Below the pieces are notes generated by a model, which was not told the DNA's origin, made no database searches, and saw nothing but the letters and a program-made list of their open reading frames with translations. From an uncultured Bacteroides sp. (lineage in GTDB: Bacteria > Bacteroidota > Bacteroidia > Bacteroidales > Bacteroidaceae): 64,000 bases of DNA. Below, piece by piece: positions 26,213 to 34,219 of this stretch (the first letter of the stretch is position 1; every line of letters starts with the position of its first letter). The translations under genes were made by a program, and so were the position numbers. The DNA lies in assembly GCA_945607605.1 (NCBI GenBank), contig CALYZE010000005.1, forward strand, positions 1 through 64,000, in the 5' to 3' direction.

Positions 26213-29182
26213 ATGCTCAGTAAGTTCAAATTAAATCAGCTCTATTTCAAGGATACCCAGTTTGCTAACCTCATGACGAGACGCATCTTCAACATCCTTT
26301 TGATAGCAAACCCATATGACGCCTTCATGTTGGAAGATGACGGACGAATTGATGAAAAGATATTCAATGAATATACCTCACTTTCACTTCGCTATCCACC
26401 ACGCTTTACGCAAGTATCCACTTGTGACGAAGCCTTGAAGCAACTCTCTTCCATCTCTTTCGATTTGATAATCTGTATGCCCGGAACGGGAGATAATGAA
26501 GGATTTGATGTTGCGCGATACATCAAAAGCCAACATGAGCACATTCCTATGGTCATATTGACTCCTTTCAGTCATGGCATTACCAAACGTATCGCCAATG
26601 AAGACTTGAGCCCTTTTGAATACGTGTTCTGTTGGTTGGGAAACACAGACTTGTTACTTTCCATCATCAAGCTGATAGAAGATAAAATGAATCTGGAGCA
26701 TGACGTCAAAGAAGTAGGCGTGCAACTCATCCTATTAGTAGAAGACGGCATCCGCTTCTACTCCTCCATTCTGCCTAACCTCTATAAGTTCGTATTAAAA
26801 CAAAGTCAGGAGTTCTCTACAGAAGCCTTGAACGCCCATCAACGTACTTTGCGTATGAGAGGGCGACCTAAAATTGTTCTGGCACGCACCTATGAAGAGG
26901 CTATCAATCTGTACGAAAAATATAAAAACAACATATTAGGGGTGATTACTGACGTCCGATTCCCTCGCGTGGAACGAGGTGAAAAGGATGGATTGGCCGG
27001 CATCAAACTCTGTGCTGCCATCCGTAAACAAGACCCCTTTGTACCGCTTACAATACAATCTTCCGAATCGGAAAACATAGCCTATGCCGCTAAGTATGAA
27101 GCAGCGTTCATTGATAAAAACTCCAAGAAAATGGATGTGGATTTGCGCCGCATTGTATCCGACAATTTCGGTTTCGGTGATTTCATTTTCCGCAATCCGC
27201 ACACACTGGAGGAAATAGCTCGTGTAAAGAATCTGAAAGAGTTACAGAATATTCTTTTTGCGGTTCCGGCAGAATCATTCCACTACCATATCAGCCGTAA
27301 TCACGTCAGTCGCTGGCTCTATTCCCGCGCCATGTTCCCGGTTGCCGAATTTTTACGCCCTATCACATGGAACAGTCTTCAAGATGTAGATGCTCACCGT
27401 AAAATTATTTTCGAGGCGATCGTAAAATATCGTAAGATGAAGAATCAGGGTGTGGTAGCTATCTTTAAACGCGATCGTTTCGACCGCTACTCCAACTTTG
27501 CTCGCATTGGCGACGGTTCGTTGGGAGGCAAAGGACGTGGTCTGGCCTTCATTGACAACATGGTGAAGCATCACCCTGAATTTGAAGAATTTGAAAATGC
27601 CCGTGTAGCTATTCCCAAATCGGTAGTGCTCTGCACCGACGTCTTCGATGAGTTTATGGATAGCAACAACCTCTATCAGATAGCCCTATCGGATGCAGAA
27701 GATGATGTAATCATGCGCTATTTTCTCAAAGCCAAATTGCCCGATCGCTTGGTGGAAGACTTTTTCACTTTCTTTGATGTAGTCAAATCCCCCATTGCCA
27801 TTCGGTCTTCTTCTTTATTAGAAGATTCCCACTATCAACCATTTGCCGGAATATACAACACCTACATGATTCCTTTTTTGGATGATAAATACGAAATGTT
27901 GCGCATGATTAGTGATGCTATCAAGGGAGTATATGCCTCGGTTTATTTCCGCGATTCGAAAGCCTATATGCAGGCTACCAGCAACGTCATCGACCAAGAA
28001 AAGATGGCGGTCATTCTGCAAGAAGTAGTGGGTAATCAATATGGCGACCGTTACTATCCTTCCATGTCCGGCGTTGCACGTTCTCTCAACTACTACCCAA
28101 TCGGCAATGAGAAAGCCGAAGAAGGAATTGTTAATCTGGCTCTTGGTTTAGGTAAATACATTGTGGATGGCGGCATGACTTTGCGTTTCTCTCCTTATCA
28201 CCCCCATCAAGTGTTGCAGACCAGTGAAATGGAGATTGCCTTGAAAGAGACGCAAACTCGTTTTTATGCTCTGAATCTACGAAATGCCGGACAAGACTTC
28301 TCCATTGACGACGGTTTCAATCTATTGAAACTCTCTGTCAAGGAGGCTGAAAAAGACGGTTCTTTGAGTTATATCGCCTCTACTTATGACCCGTATGATC
28401 AGATTATACGGGATGGACTCTACCCTGGTGGACGCAAAATCATTACATTTGCCAATATTCTGCAACATGATGTTTTCCCATTGCCACACATCTTGCAATT
28501 AGTGCTAAAATACGGGCAACAAGAAATGCGCCGTCCTATCGAAATAGAATTCGCAGCCACTATGAGTCGTGAAAAGGACAAGACCGGAACTTTCTATCTT
28601 CTCCAGATCCGCCCGATTGTGGATAGTAAAGAGATGCTGGATGAAGACCTCCTTTCTATTCCTGAAGAAAAAATATTGCTCCGTTCCCATAATTCTTTGG
28701 GGCATGGAATCATGAATGAGATCAATGATATCATCTATGTGAAGACAGAAAACTACAGTGCCTCTCATAACCAAGAGATTGCCTGGGAAATAGAAAAGTT
28801 GAATCAGCAATTTCAGAATGAAGGGAAAAACTATATTCTGGTGGGTCCCGGACGTTGGGGAAGCAGTGATAGTTGGTTGGGAATTCCTGTAAAATGGCCA
28901 CATATCAGTGCAGCCCGTGTCATAGTTGAAGCCGGGCTGACCAATTATCGCGTCGATCCCAGTCAGGGAACTCACTTCTTCCAGAATCTCACCTCTTTCG
29001 GCGTGGGCTATTTCACAATCAATGCGTTTAGGAATGACGGAACCTATCACCAGGAATACCTCAACTCACAGGCGGCTGTACATGAAACTAACTATTTGCG
29101 GCATGTACACTTTGAACAACCTATGATCGTGAAGATGGATGGTAAAAAGAAACAAGGAGTAGTGCTGATGCCGGAAATTTAA
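26213..29182 (+). CDS. receiver-domain / PEP-synthase-type ATP-binding fusion protein
   Basis: The 989-residue product combines signalling-like and metabolic parts. Residues about 25-150 look like a degenerate receiver (FDLIICMPG, no Asp at the acceptor place). Residues about 170-305 form a second receiver with ILLVEDG, a canonical acceptor Asp in GVITDVRFP (about residue 246) and the conserved Lys in FIDK (about 301). From about 430 a PPDK/PEP-synthase N-terminal ATP-binding domain follows (GSLGGKGRGLAFI, AIRSSSLLEDSHYQPFAGIY). I see no phospho-histidine swivel domain and no PEP-binding barrel; the last 120 residues (GPGRWGSSDSWLG) are unassigned. The start at 26213 follows GGAGAAACT. Confidence 0.8.
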   Translation: MLSKFKLNQLYFKDTQFANLMTRRIFNILLIANPYDAFMLEDDGRIDEKIFNEYTSLSLRYPPRFTQVSTCDEALKQLSSISFDLIICMPGTGDNEGFDVARYIKSQHEHIPMVILTPFSHGITKRIANEDLSPFEYVFCWLGNTDLLLSIIKLIEDKMNLEHDVKEVGVQLILLVEDGIRFYSSILPNLYKFVLKQSQEFSTEALNAHQRTLRMRGRPKIVLARTYEEAINLYEKYKNNILGVITDVRFPRVERGEKDGLAGIKLCAAIRKQDPFVPLTIQSSESENIAYAAKYEAAFIDKNSKKMDVDLRRIVSDNFGFGDFIFRNPHTLEEIARVKNLKELQNILFAVPAESFHYHISRNHVSRWLYSRAMFPVAEFLRPITWNSLQDVDAHRKIIFEAIVKYRKMKNQGVVAIFKRDRFDRYSNFARIGDGSLGGKGRGLAFIDNMVKHHPEFEEFENARVAIPKSVVLCTDVFDEFMDSNNLYQIALSDAEDDVIMRYFLKAKLPDRLVEDFFTFFDVVKSPIAIRSSSLLEDSHYQPFAGIYNTYMIPFLDDKYEMLRMISDAIKGVYASVYFRDSKAYMQATSNVIDQEKMAVILQEVVGNQYGDRYYPSMSGVARSLNYYPIGNEKAEEGIVNLALGLGKYIVDGGMTLRFSPYHPHQVLQTSEMEIALKETQTRFYALNLRNAGQDFSIDDGFNLLKLSVKEAEKDGSLSYIASTYDPYDQIIRDGLYPGGRKIITFANILQHDVFPLPHILQLVLKYGQQEMRRPIEIEFAATMSREKDKTGTFYLLQIRPIVDSKEMLDEDLLSIPEEKILLRSHNSLGHGIMNEINDIIYVKTENYSASHNQEIAWEIEKLNQQFQNEGKNYILVGPGRWGSSDSWLGIPVKWPHISAARVIVEAGLTNYRVDPSQGTHFFQNLTSFGVGYFTINAFRNDGTYHQEYLNSQAAVHETNYLRHVHFEQPMIVKMDGKKKQGVVLMPEI

Positions 29183-29221
29183 TTTTCCTACCACAGCCAG
29201 TGAAAAGAATAGAAAAGTCAA

Positions 29222-30289
29222 TCAATCTTTCAACTGATGCAGCACAATCATCACGACCTCCGCCGGGGCAAACAAACGCACCGCCTTTTGAGAGGTACCA
29301 ATGCCATTGGTGATAATCATTGGTATATGGTTTGAATTGTATTTCAATCCTTTTAAAAAACGTTGTCCATAACGAGATGGAACAATCGGGGCATATAGAC
29401 CGAAGAGAGAGACTTGCCCACCATGTGTATGCCCTGCAAGCACCAAATCACTGTGAGTGATCGGCACATCTTCTGCATAGTCAGGGGTATGGGTCATAAG
29501 GATGACAAAATCATCAGGAGAAAGATCGAGCGTAGGAGATTTCCCATTTTGCACCAAATCAAAAGGATTGCGGACACCGGCTAACAAGATTCGGGCATCC
29601 TTCCGATGCAACGTATCTACTTTATGTTCTAACAAGTGTATACCGTTCCGATTCATTTCTCTCACGATGTCTTCATAACAGGCTTCATAATCATTATTGC
29701 CCAATACAGCGTAAGTACCCAGCGGTGTATCCACCTTGGCAAGTGCCGCCATAACAGGTGGCACATATTGACACCCTTCGTGAAAATCACCACCCATCAG
29801 TAAAACATCAGGCTTTTGAGCATTCAATAAACGAACAAGATCTTCTAATCCTTTCTGTTTCAAGAGACTCTTGTAATGCAAATCGGAAATAAAGGCAATG
29901 CGTAATCCTTCAAAAGCGTCCGGAACATCTCGATGTGTAAAATGGTAAACCTTCATACGGCTAACACCCTTATAGGCGGAAGAGACATCGATTGTTTGAG
30001 AAGTGATTTTCGTACCACGCTTTACGATTTGCTTTTTTGGTCTGGACGCTTCCTCTTTCTTCGGTTTCTCTGCAGGGCGTTTCACAGGATGACGATGGAT
30101 ATTGCGTAAATCAGACTGGTCGAATGTGAGCAGAGGCGAAAGAGCGGATGGCAAACCAAGCGTGTCACTGAAACGAGAACTATCACTCTTGATGACTTGT
30201 TGCGGTGAAGACAAGACAAGACTTCTTTTCGTCTTACAAGAGGAAAAGAGCAACAAAAAAAGAACGGATATATAAAGTAGTTTCTTCAT
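29222..30289 (-). CDS. metallophosphoesterase lipoprotein (YkuE-like)
   Basis: A calcineurin-type phosphoesterase with the metal motifs ISDLHYKS, GGDFHEG, GNNDYEA and AGHTHGGQV in order over residues about 130-310. The N-terminus is a lipoprotein signal (LLFLLLFSSCKTKRS), followed by a linker rich in Lys and Glu (about 35-110). It therefore acts outside the cytoplasm, probably on a phospholipid or cell-wall related phosphoester; YkuE-type enzymes have been linked to UDP-diacylglucosamine or similar substrates, but this is not visible here. The start at 30289 is preferred because the -7 element of its promoter overlaps the furthest upstream ATG. Confidence 0.85.
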   Translation of the reverse strand: MKKLLYISVLFLLLFSSCKTKRSLVLSSPQQVIKSDSSRFSDTLGLPSALSPLLTFDQSDLRNIHRHPVKRPAEKPKKEEASRPKKQIVKRGTKITSQTIDVSSAYKGVSRMKVYHFTHRDVPDAFEGLRIAFISDLHYKSLLKQKGLEDLVRLLNAQKPDVLLMGGDFHEGCQYVPPVMAALAKVDTPLGTYAVLGNNDYEACYEDIVREMNRNGIHLLEHKVDTLHRKDARILLAGVRNPFDLVQNGKSPTLDLSPDDFVILMTHTPDYAEDVPITHSDLVLAGHTHGGQVSLFGLYAPIVPSRYGQRFLKGLKYNSNHIPMIITNGIGTSQKAVRLFAPAEVVMIVLHQLKD

Positions 30290-30300
30290 CATAAGCGGGC

Positions 30301-30330
30301 GCAAAGATAGGCATTTTTCCGTATCTTTGC
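30301..30330. promoter_or_regulatory. divergent promoter pair with dyad symmetry
   Basis: GCAAAGATA (30301-30309) and TATCTTTGC (30322-30330) are perfect 9-bp inverted repeats 12 bp apart. They hold the -7 elements of the phosphoesterase gene (minus) and menA (plus). Confidence 0.6.
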
Positions 30331-30336
30331 CGGCAG

Positions 30337-31314
30337 ATGTTGAAACTTATTAAAACAGACATGAAAGAGATAAAGCAAAATTCACTTCACGCATGGCTTC
30401 TTGCCGCCCGTCCGAAGACGTTGACAGGTGCCCTCATTCCCGTATTAATAGGAACTTCTCTTGCCCTGGCCGACGGGCAGTTTAAAGGTATACCTGCCTT
30501 GCTATGCCTCCTTTTTGCCTGTGGTATGCAAATCGCAGCCAACTTCATCAATGATCTATACGACTTTCTGAAAGGTACTGACCGCGAAGATCGCCTCGGA
30601 CCGGAACGTGCCTGTGCACAAAAATGGATCACTCCCGGAGCCATGAAGGGAGGCATTGTTTTCATCGTTCTTCTCTCCTGCCTTATAGGGTGTGGGTTGC
30701 TGTACGTGTGTTGGGAACTACTACCTTACGGTGGTTGGGAACTCATCTTATTAGGCGTACTTTCCATTGCATTTGCTTTTCTCTATACAACTCTCCTTTC
30801 CTATCAAGGTTGGGGCGACCTATTGGTTTTGATTTTCTTTGGTCTGGTTCCTGTAGGTGGAACCTATTATGTACAAGCCTATACCCTTACAACAGATGTT
30901 ATTGTAGCTTCGCTGATTAGCGGATTAGTGATTGACACCTTATTAGTAGTGAATAATTATCGTGACCGCGAGCAAGATGCTCTCAGTGGAAAACGCACCC
31001 TCATTGTCCGTTGGGGTGAACCTTTCGGAAGATATTTGTATCTCGGATTGGGAATAGCTGCCACCTTCCTCAGTCTGTGGTTTGCCATACACACAGAGCC
31101 AAGGATGCAACCAGAAACAGACAGCTTACCATTGAATCTTACCGCACTACTCCTCCCCTTCTTTTATCTCCTTGCCCATGTACGTACTTGGAAACGAATG
31201 TGCGAAATACGAAGTGGTGAAAAGTTAAACAGCATATTGGGCGAAACTTCGCGCAATATGCTGTTGATGGGATTATTGTTGAGTGCTGCTATTTTGATGC
31301 AGATAACTGCGTAA
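30337..31314 (+). CDS. menA: 1,4-dihydroxy-2-naphthoate polyprenyltransferase
   Basis: MenA attaches the polyprenyl tail to 1,4-dihydroxy-2-naphthoate in menaquinone synthesis at the inner membrane. This UbiA-family protein has about eight hydrophobic segments, the first Asp-rich motif NFINDLYDFLKGTDRED (about 69-85) and the second in VNNYRDREQDALSGK (about 206-220). The start may be 30337 or the ATG at 30361 (MKEIKQNS); with the -7 element ending at 30329 the second would give a more usual leader. The final codons and stop lie inside the first unit of a 22-bp repeat element. No other men gene is nearby. Confidence 0.9.
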   Translation: MLKLIKTDMKEIKQNSLHAWLLAARPKTLTGALIPVLIGTSLALADGQFKGIPALLCLLFACGMQIAANFINDLYDFLKGTDREDRLGPERACAQKWITPGAMKGGIVFIVLLSCLIGCGLLYVCWELLPYGGWELILLGVLSIAFAFLYTTLLSYQGWGDLLVLIFFGLVPVGGTYYVQAYTLTTDVIVASLISGLVIDTLLVVNNYRDREQDALSGKRTLIVRWGEPFGRYLYLGLGIAATFLSLWFAIHTEPRMQPETDSLPLNLTALLLPFFYLLAHVRTWKRMCEIRSGEKLNSILGETSRNMLLMGLLLSAAILMQITA

Positions 31315-31402
31315 GCGAACACAGATAACTGCGTAGCCTTACGCAGATAAGTGCGTAGGCCAACACTCTTATCTGCGTAAGCGTGCGGACGTATCTGTGT
31401 AA
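31299..31402. repeat. 22-bp tandem repeat with inverted terminal copy, locus 1
   Basis: Three direct units start at 31299, 31321 and 31343 (period exactly 22 bp; core GCAGATAASTGCGTARGC), followed by inverted CTCTTATCTGCGTAAGC at about 31366-31382 and a decayed inverted copy (GTATCTGTGTAAAAC). The third unit and the inverted copy can form a hairpin. The first unit includes the menA stop codon. The same architecture recurs at 48094. Confidence 0.8.
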
Positions 31403-31414
31403 AACAACGCAGTA

Positions 31415-32554
31415 TTATCTTTTTCCGTACATCTTTTCATAATATTTCTGATAATCACCACTGGTCACTTCTTCTACCCATACTTGATTATTCAGATACC
31501 ATCTTATAGTCTTGACAATACCGACTTCAAACTTCGTTTCAGGATACCAGCCAAGCGCATTGGTAATCTTCGTCGGATCGATGGCATAACGTTGATCATG
31601 TCCCAAGCGGTCTTTAACGAAAGTGATCAAATCTTCATTAATCCAGCTGATATCAATTTGACCATCTGCATTTTTTACTTTCTTCTTTAAAACTTCACGA
31701 TAGGTAGGTTCTTCTTCCAGCAGACGACGGATGGTAGAAATAGTCAGCTTCACAATTTCCAAATTGGTCTTTTCATTGTGACCGCCTACGTTATACACTT
31801 CTCCTTCTACCCCTTTGCGAACCACGAGATCAATAGCTTTACAATGATCTTCTACATACAACCAATCGCGCACGTTACTGCCATCTCCATAAACAGGAAG
31901 TTTCTTTCCTTCCAGAATATTCTTAATAATCAAAGGAATCAGTTTCTCCGGGAAATGATAAGGACCGTAATTGTTGGAACAACGCGTAATCGTTACCGGC
32001 ATTTTATAGGTATCATGATAAGCCATCACCACCATATCAGCACTTGTTTTACTGGCGCTATACGGGCTGTGCGGACAAAGCGGTGTCTGTTCCGTAAAGT
32101 ATCCTTCAGCTTCCAATGAACCGTAAACCTCATCGGTAGATACCTGATGATAACGTACCCCTTTGCGCCAAGTAGGATAACCAAACTCATCCTTACCCGT
32201 CACCCAAGCACGGCGAGCGGCATCCAGCAAGTTCTGTGTACCCAAAATATTGGTCATCAAGAATAGCTGAGGATCCTCAATGCTCCGATCCACATGGCTC
32301 TCGGCAGCGAAGTTTACTACATAATCAAATTTATATTTAGCAAAAAGTTCATCGGCAAGCACACGATTACAGATATCACCTTTTACAAAGACACAGCGGT
32401 CATCGTCTATATCATTCACTATCGTCCCCAAGTTTCCGGCATAAGTCAAAGCATCTAAGATTACAACCTTGATATCATTCTGATGAGCCAGAATATATTT
32501 AATATAATTGGCACCGATGAAACCGGCAGCACCCGTTACGAGATAAGTCTTCAT
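31415..32554 (-). CDS. rfbB: dTDP-glucose 4,6-dehydratase
   Basis: RfbB (RmlB) converts dTDP-glucose to dTDP-4-keto-6-deoxyglucose, a precursor of L-rhamnose and other 6-deoxysugars of surface polysaccharides. It is an extended SDR with the NAD motif GAAGFIGANYI at residues 8-18, the catalytic STDEVYG and YSASKTSAD (YxxxK). The length of 379 residues is slightly above the usual 350-360, because of an insert near residues 285-310 (EEPTYREVLKKKVKNADG). It follows rfbA by 75 bp on the same strand; rfbC and rfbD are not in the window. Confidence 0.93.
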   Translation of the reverse strand: MKTYLVTGAAGFIGANYIKYILAHQNDIKVVILDALTYAGNLGTIVNDIDDDRCVFVKGDICNRVLADELFAKYKFDYVVNFAAESHVDRSIEDPQLFLMTNILGTQNLLDAARRAWVTGKDEFGYPTWRKGVRYHQVSTDEVYGSLEAEGYFTEQTPLCPHSPYSASKTSADMVVMAYHDTYKMPVTITRCSNNYGPYHFPEKLIPLIIKNILEGKKLPVYGDGSNVRDWLYVEDHCKAIDLVVRKGVEGEVYNVGGHNEKTNLEIVKLTISTIRRLLEEEPTYREVLKKKVKNADGQIDISWINEDLITFVKDRLGHDQRYAIDPTKITNALGWYPETKFEVGIVKTIRWYLNNQVWVEEVTSGDYQKYYEKMYGKR

Positions 32555-32629
32555 ATCATTGAAATTAAAAATTTATATTTAAAGATGAAAGGATGGAATA
32601 GTCAACTATTCGTTGAATCTCTTCCAATG

Positions 32630-33502
32630 TTAACGGCGTGAGTCAGCAAGCTCCATCAGATACATGCCATACTCCGTTTTGCCCAGTTGTTCGCCCAGAT
32701 GATACAATTGGTCAAGATCGATCCAGCCTTTACGCCACGCAATCTCTTCGATACAACTCACACGGAAGCCTTGGCGGTTCTGAATGGTAGCCACAAAGTT
32801 ACTGGCTTCAAGTAAACTATCACAATTACCTGTATCAAGCCACGCAAAACCACGACCGAAAAGTTCCACCTTCAACGTACCTTCTTCCATATAGAGGCGA
32901 TTCAAATCGGTAATTTCATATTCGCCACGGGCAGAAGGCTTCAAAGCAGCCGCTTTGGCCGTAACAGTAGAGTCATAGAAGTAAAGACCCGGAACGGCAT
33001 ACTCACTTTTGGGGTTTGCTGGTTTCTCTTCAAGAGAAATGGCCTTTCCATCGGCATCAAACTCTACCACACCGTAAGCACGGGGATCTTTTACAGAATA
33101 GCCGAAAATACAAGCTCCCTCTTCGATGGAAGCTGCTCGTTTCAGCATGGCAGAAAAACCTTGTCCATAAAACATATTATCACCCAAAATCAAACAACCT
33201 GGCCCCCCATCGAGGAAGTCGGCACCCAAGACAAATGCTTGGGCCAGTCCGTTAGGGTTTTCTTGTATTTTATAGGAGAAAGACATACCGAGCGTTTCAC
33301 CGGTTCCCAGCAGTTCACGGAACATCGGTAAATCACGAGGAGTAGAAATAATCAGAACTTCACGTATTCCCGCCAACATCAGAGTAGAGAGCGGATAGTA
33401 AATCATAGGTTTGTCATAAACCGGCATGATCTGCTTGGAGATAGCCTTAGACAATGGGTAGAGACGAGTGGCGCTGCCACCTGCAAGAATAATTCCTTTC
33501 AT
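32630..33502 (-). CDS. rfbA: glucose-1-phosphate thymidylyltransferase
   Basis: RfbA (RmlA) joins glucose 1-phosphate and dTTP into dTDP-glucose, feeding RfbB. The nucleotidyltransferase signature [17 protein letters not shown] and [15 protein letters not shown] are at the start, the metal-site LGDNMFYG near 107, and EEKPANPKS near 160. The length of 290 residues is standard. It heads an rfbA-rfbB transcription unit with a full consensus promoter. A free-standing rfbAB pair away from a capsule locus suggests a housekeeping supply of dTDP-sugars. Confidence 0.94.
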   Translation of the reverse strand: MKGIILAGGSATRLYPLSKAISKQIMPVYDKPMIYYPLSTLMLAGIREVLIISTPRDLPMFRELLGTGETLGMSFSYKIQENPNGLAQAFVLGADFLDGGPGCLILGDNMFYGQGFSAMLKRAASIEEGACIFGYSVKDPRAYGVVEFDADGKAISLEEKPANPKSEYAVPGLYFYDSTVTAKAAALKPSARGEYEITDLNRLYMEEGTLKVELFGRGFAWLDTGNCDSLLEASNFVATIQNRQGFRVSCIEEIAWRKGWIDLDQLYHLGEQLGKTEYGMYLMELADSRR

Positions 33503-33592
33503 ATTTCAGTTCTTTTTTCGGTGATACATCAAACGGAGAATAAAATAAGAAGGAGGACGATGCCCCACGGCTCTAACTTGCTATTCAAGGCA

Positions 33593-33623
33593 CAAAGATA
33601 ATGTAAACCGAATGCAGTACAAA
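33593..33623 (-). promoter_or_regulatory. rfbA promoter
   Basis: On the minus strand TTTG (33620-33623), a 19-bp spacer and TATCTTTG (33593-33600) match both Bacteroides promoter boxes. The leader is about 85 nt. Confidence 0.7.
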
Positions 33624-33672
33624 ATAAATTAAATTATTTTTAATTCTAAGAGATTGCTTCGGTTCAGATTCA

Positions 33673-34164
33673 CTATCCGGCCAATTCTATCACTTCAAGA
33701 TCTTTGAACATACCCTCCTCTATCACAAACCGTACCATCGTACGCACTTTATGAAAACCGGAGATACCTGCTGCCCCCGGATTGATGTGAAGCATATCCA
33801 ACGTTTTGTCATACTTCACCTTCAAGATATGCGAATGACCACTGATAAACAATTTGGGCGGACGCACCAAAATGCTGCCTTGTATCGAAGGATCGTATTT
33901 GCCCGGATATCCTCCAATATGCTTCATCAACACTTCAGCTCCATCTATCGTAAAACGAAGGATCTGTGGATAGAGTTGGCGAATCTCCTGTCCATCAATG
34001 TTGCCATATACTGCACGGAACGTACGGAATGCTGCCAGCTTTTGAGCGACCTCCAGCGAGCCGATATCACCTGCATGCCAGATCTCGTCACAAGACTCGA
34101 AATATCGCAAATACTTCTCATCCCAGTAGGCATGTGTATCCGATAGTAAACCAATTTTTGTCAT
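33673..34164 (-). CDS. YfcE/MJ0936-type metallophosphodiesterase
   Basis: A compact 163-residue cytoplasmic phosphoesterase. Motifs in order are GLLSDTHAYWD, IWHAGDIGS, VYGNIDG, MKHIGGYPG and ISGHSHILKVK, the full calcineurin-type metal site. Family members hydrolyse model phosphodiesters; the natural substrate is unknown. A Met one codon upstream (34167) is an equally possible start. It is divergent from ppk1 with -7 elements only two bases apart. Confidence 0.85.
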   Translation of the reverse strand: MTKIGLLSDTHAYWDEKYLRYFESCDEIWHAGDIGSLEVAQKLAAFRTFRAVYGNIDGQEIRQLYPQILRFTIDGAEVLMKHIGGYPGKYDPSIQGSILVRPPKLFISGHSHILKVKYDKTLDMLHINPGAAGISGFHKVRTMVRFVIEEGMFKDLEVIELAG

Positions 34165-34184
34165 CATTCTATTGTTTATATCTG

Positions 34185-34202
34185 CAAAGGTAACTATATT
34201 TG
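34185..34202. promoter_or_regulatory. back-to-back promoters for the phosphoesterase and ppk1
   Basis: CAAAGGTA at 34185-34192 (minus-strand -7 box) and TATATTTG at 34195-34202 (plus-strand -7 box) are separated by two bases, so the two promoters overlap. Confidence 0.55.
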
Positions 34203-34219
34203 GGGAAATCTAAGAAAAT

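Noticed and set aside
31299..31402. CRISPR array
   Set aside because: Period 22 bp leaves no room for spacers, the units are contiguous, and no cas gene is in the window.
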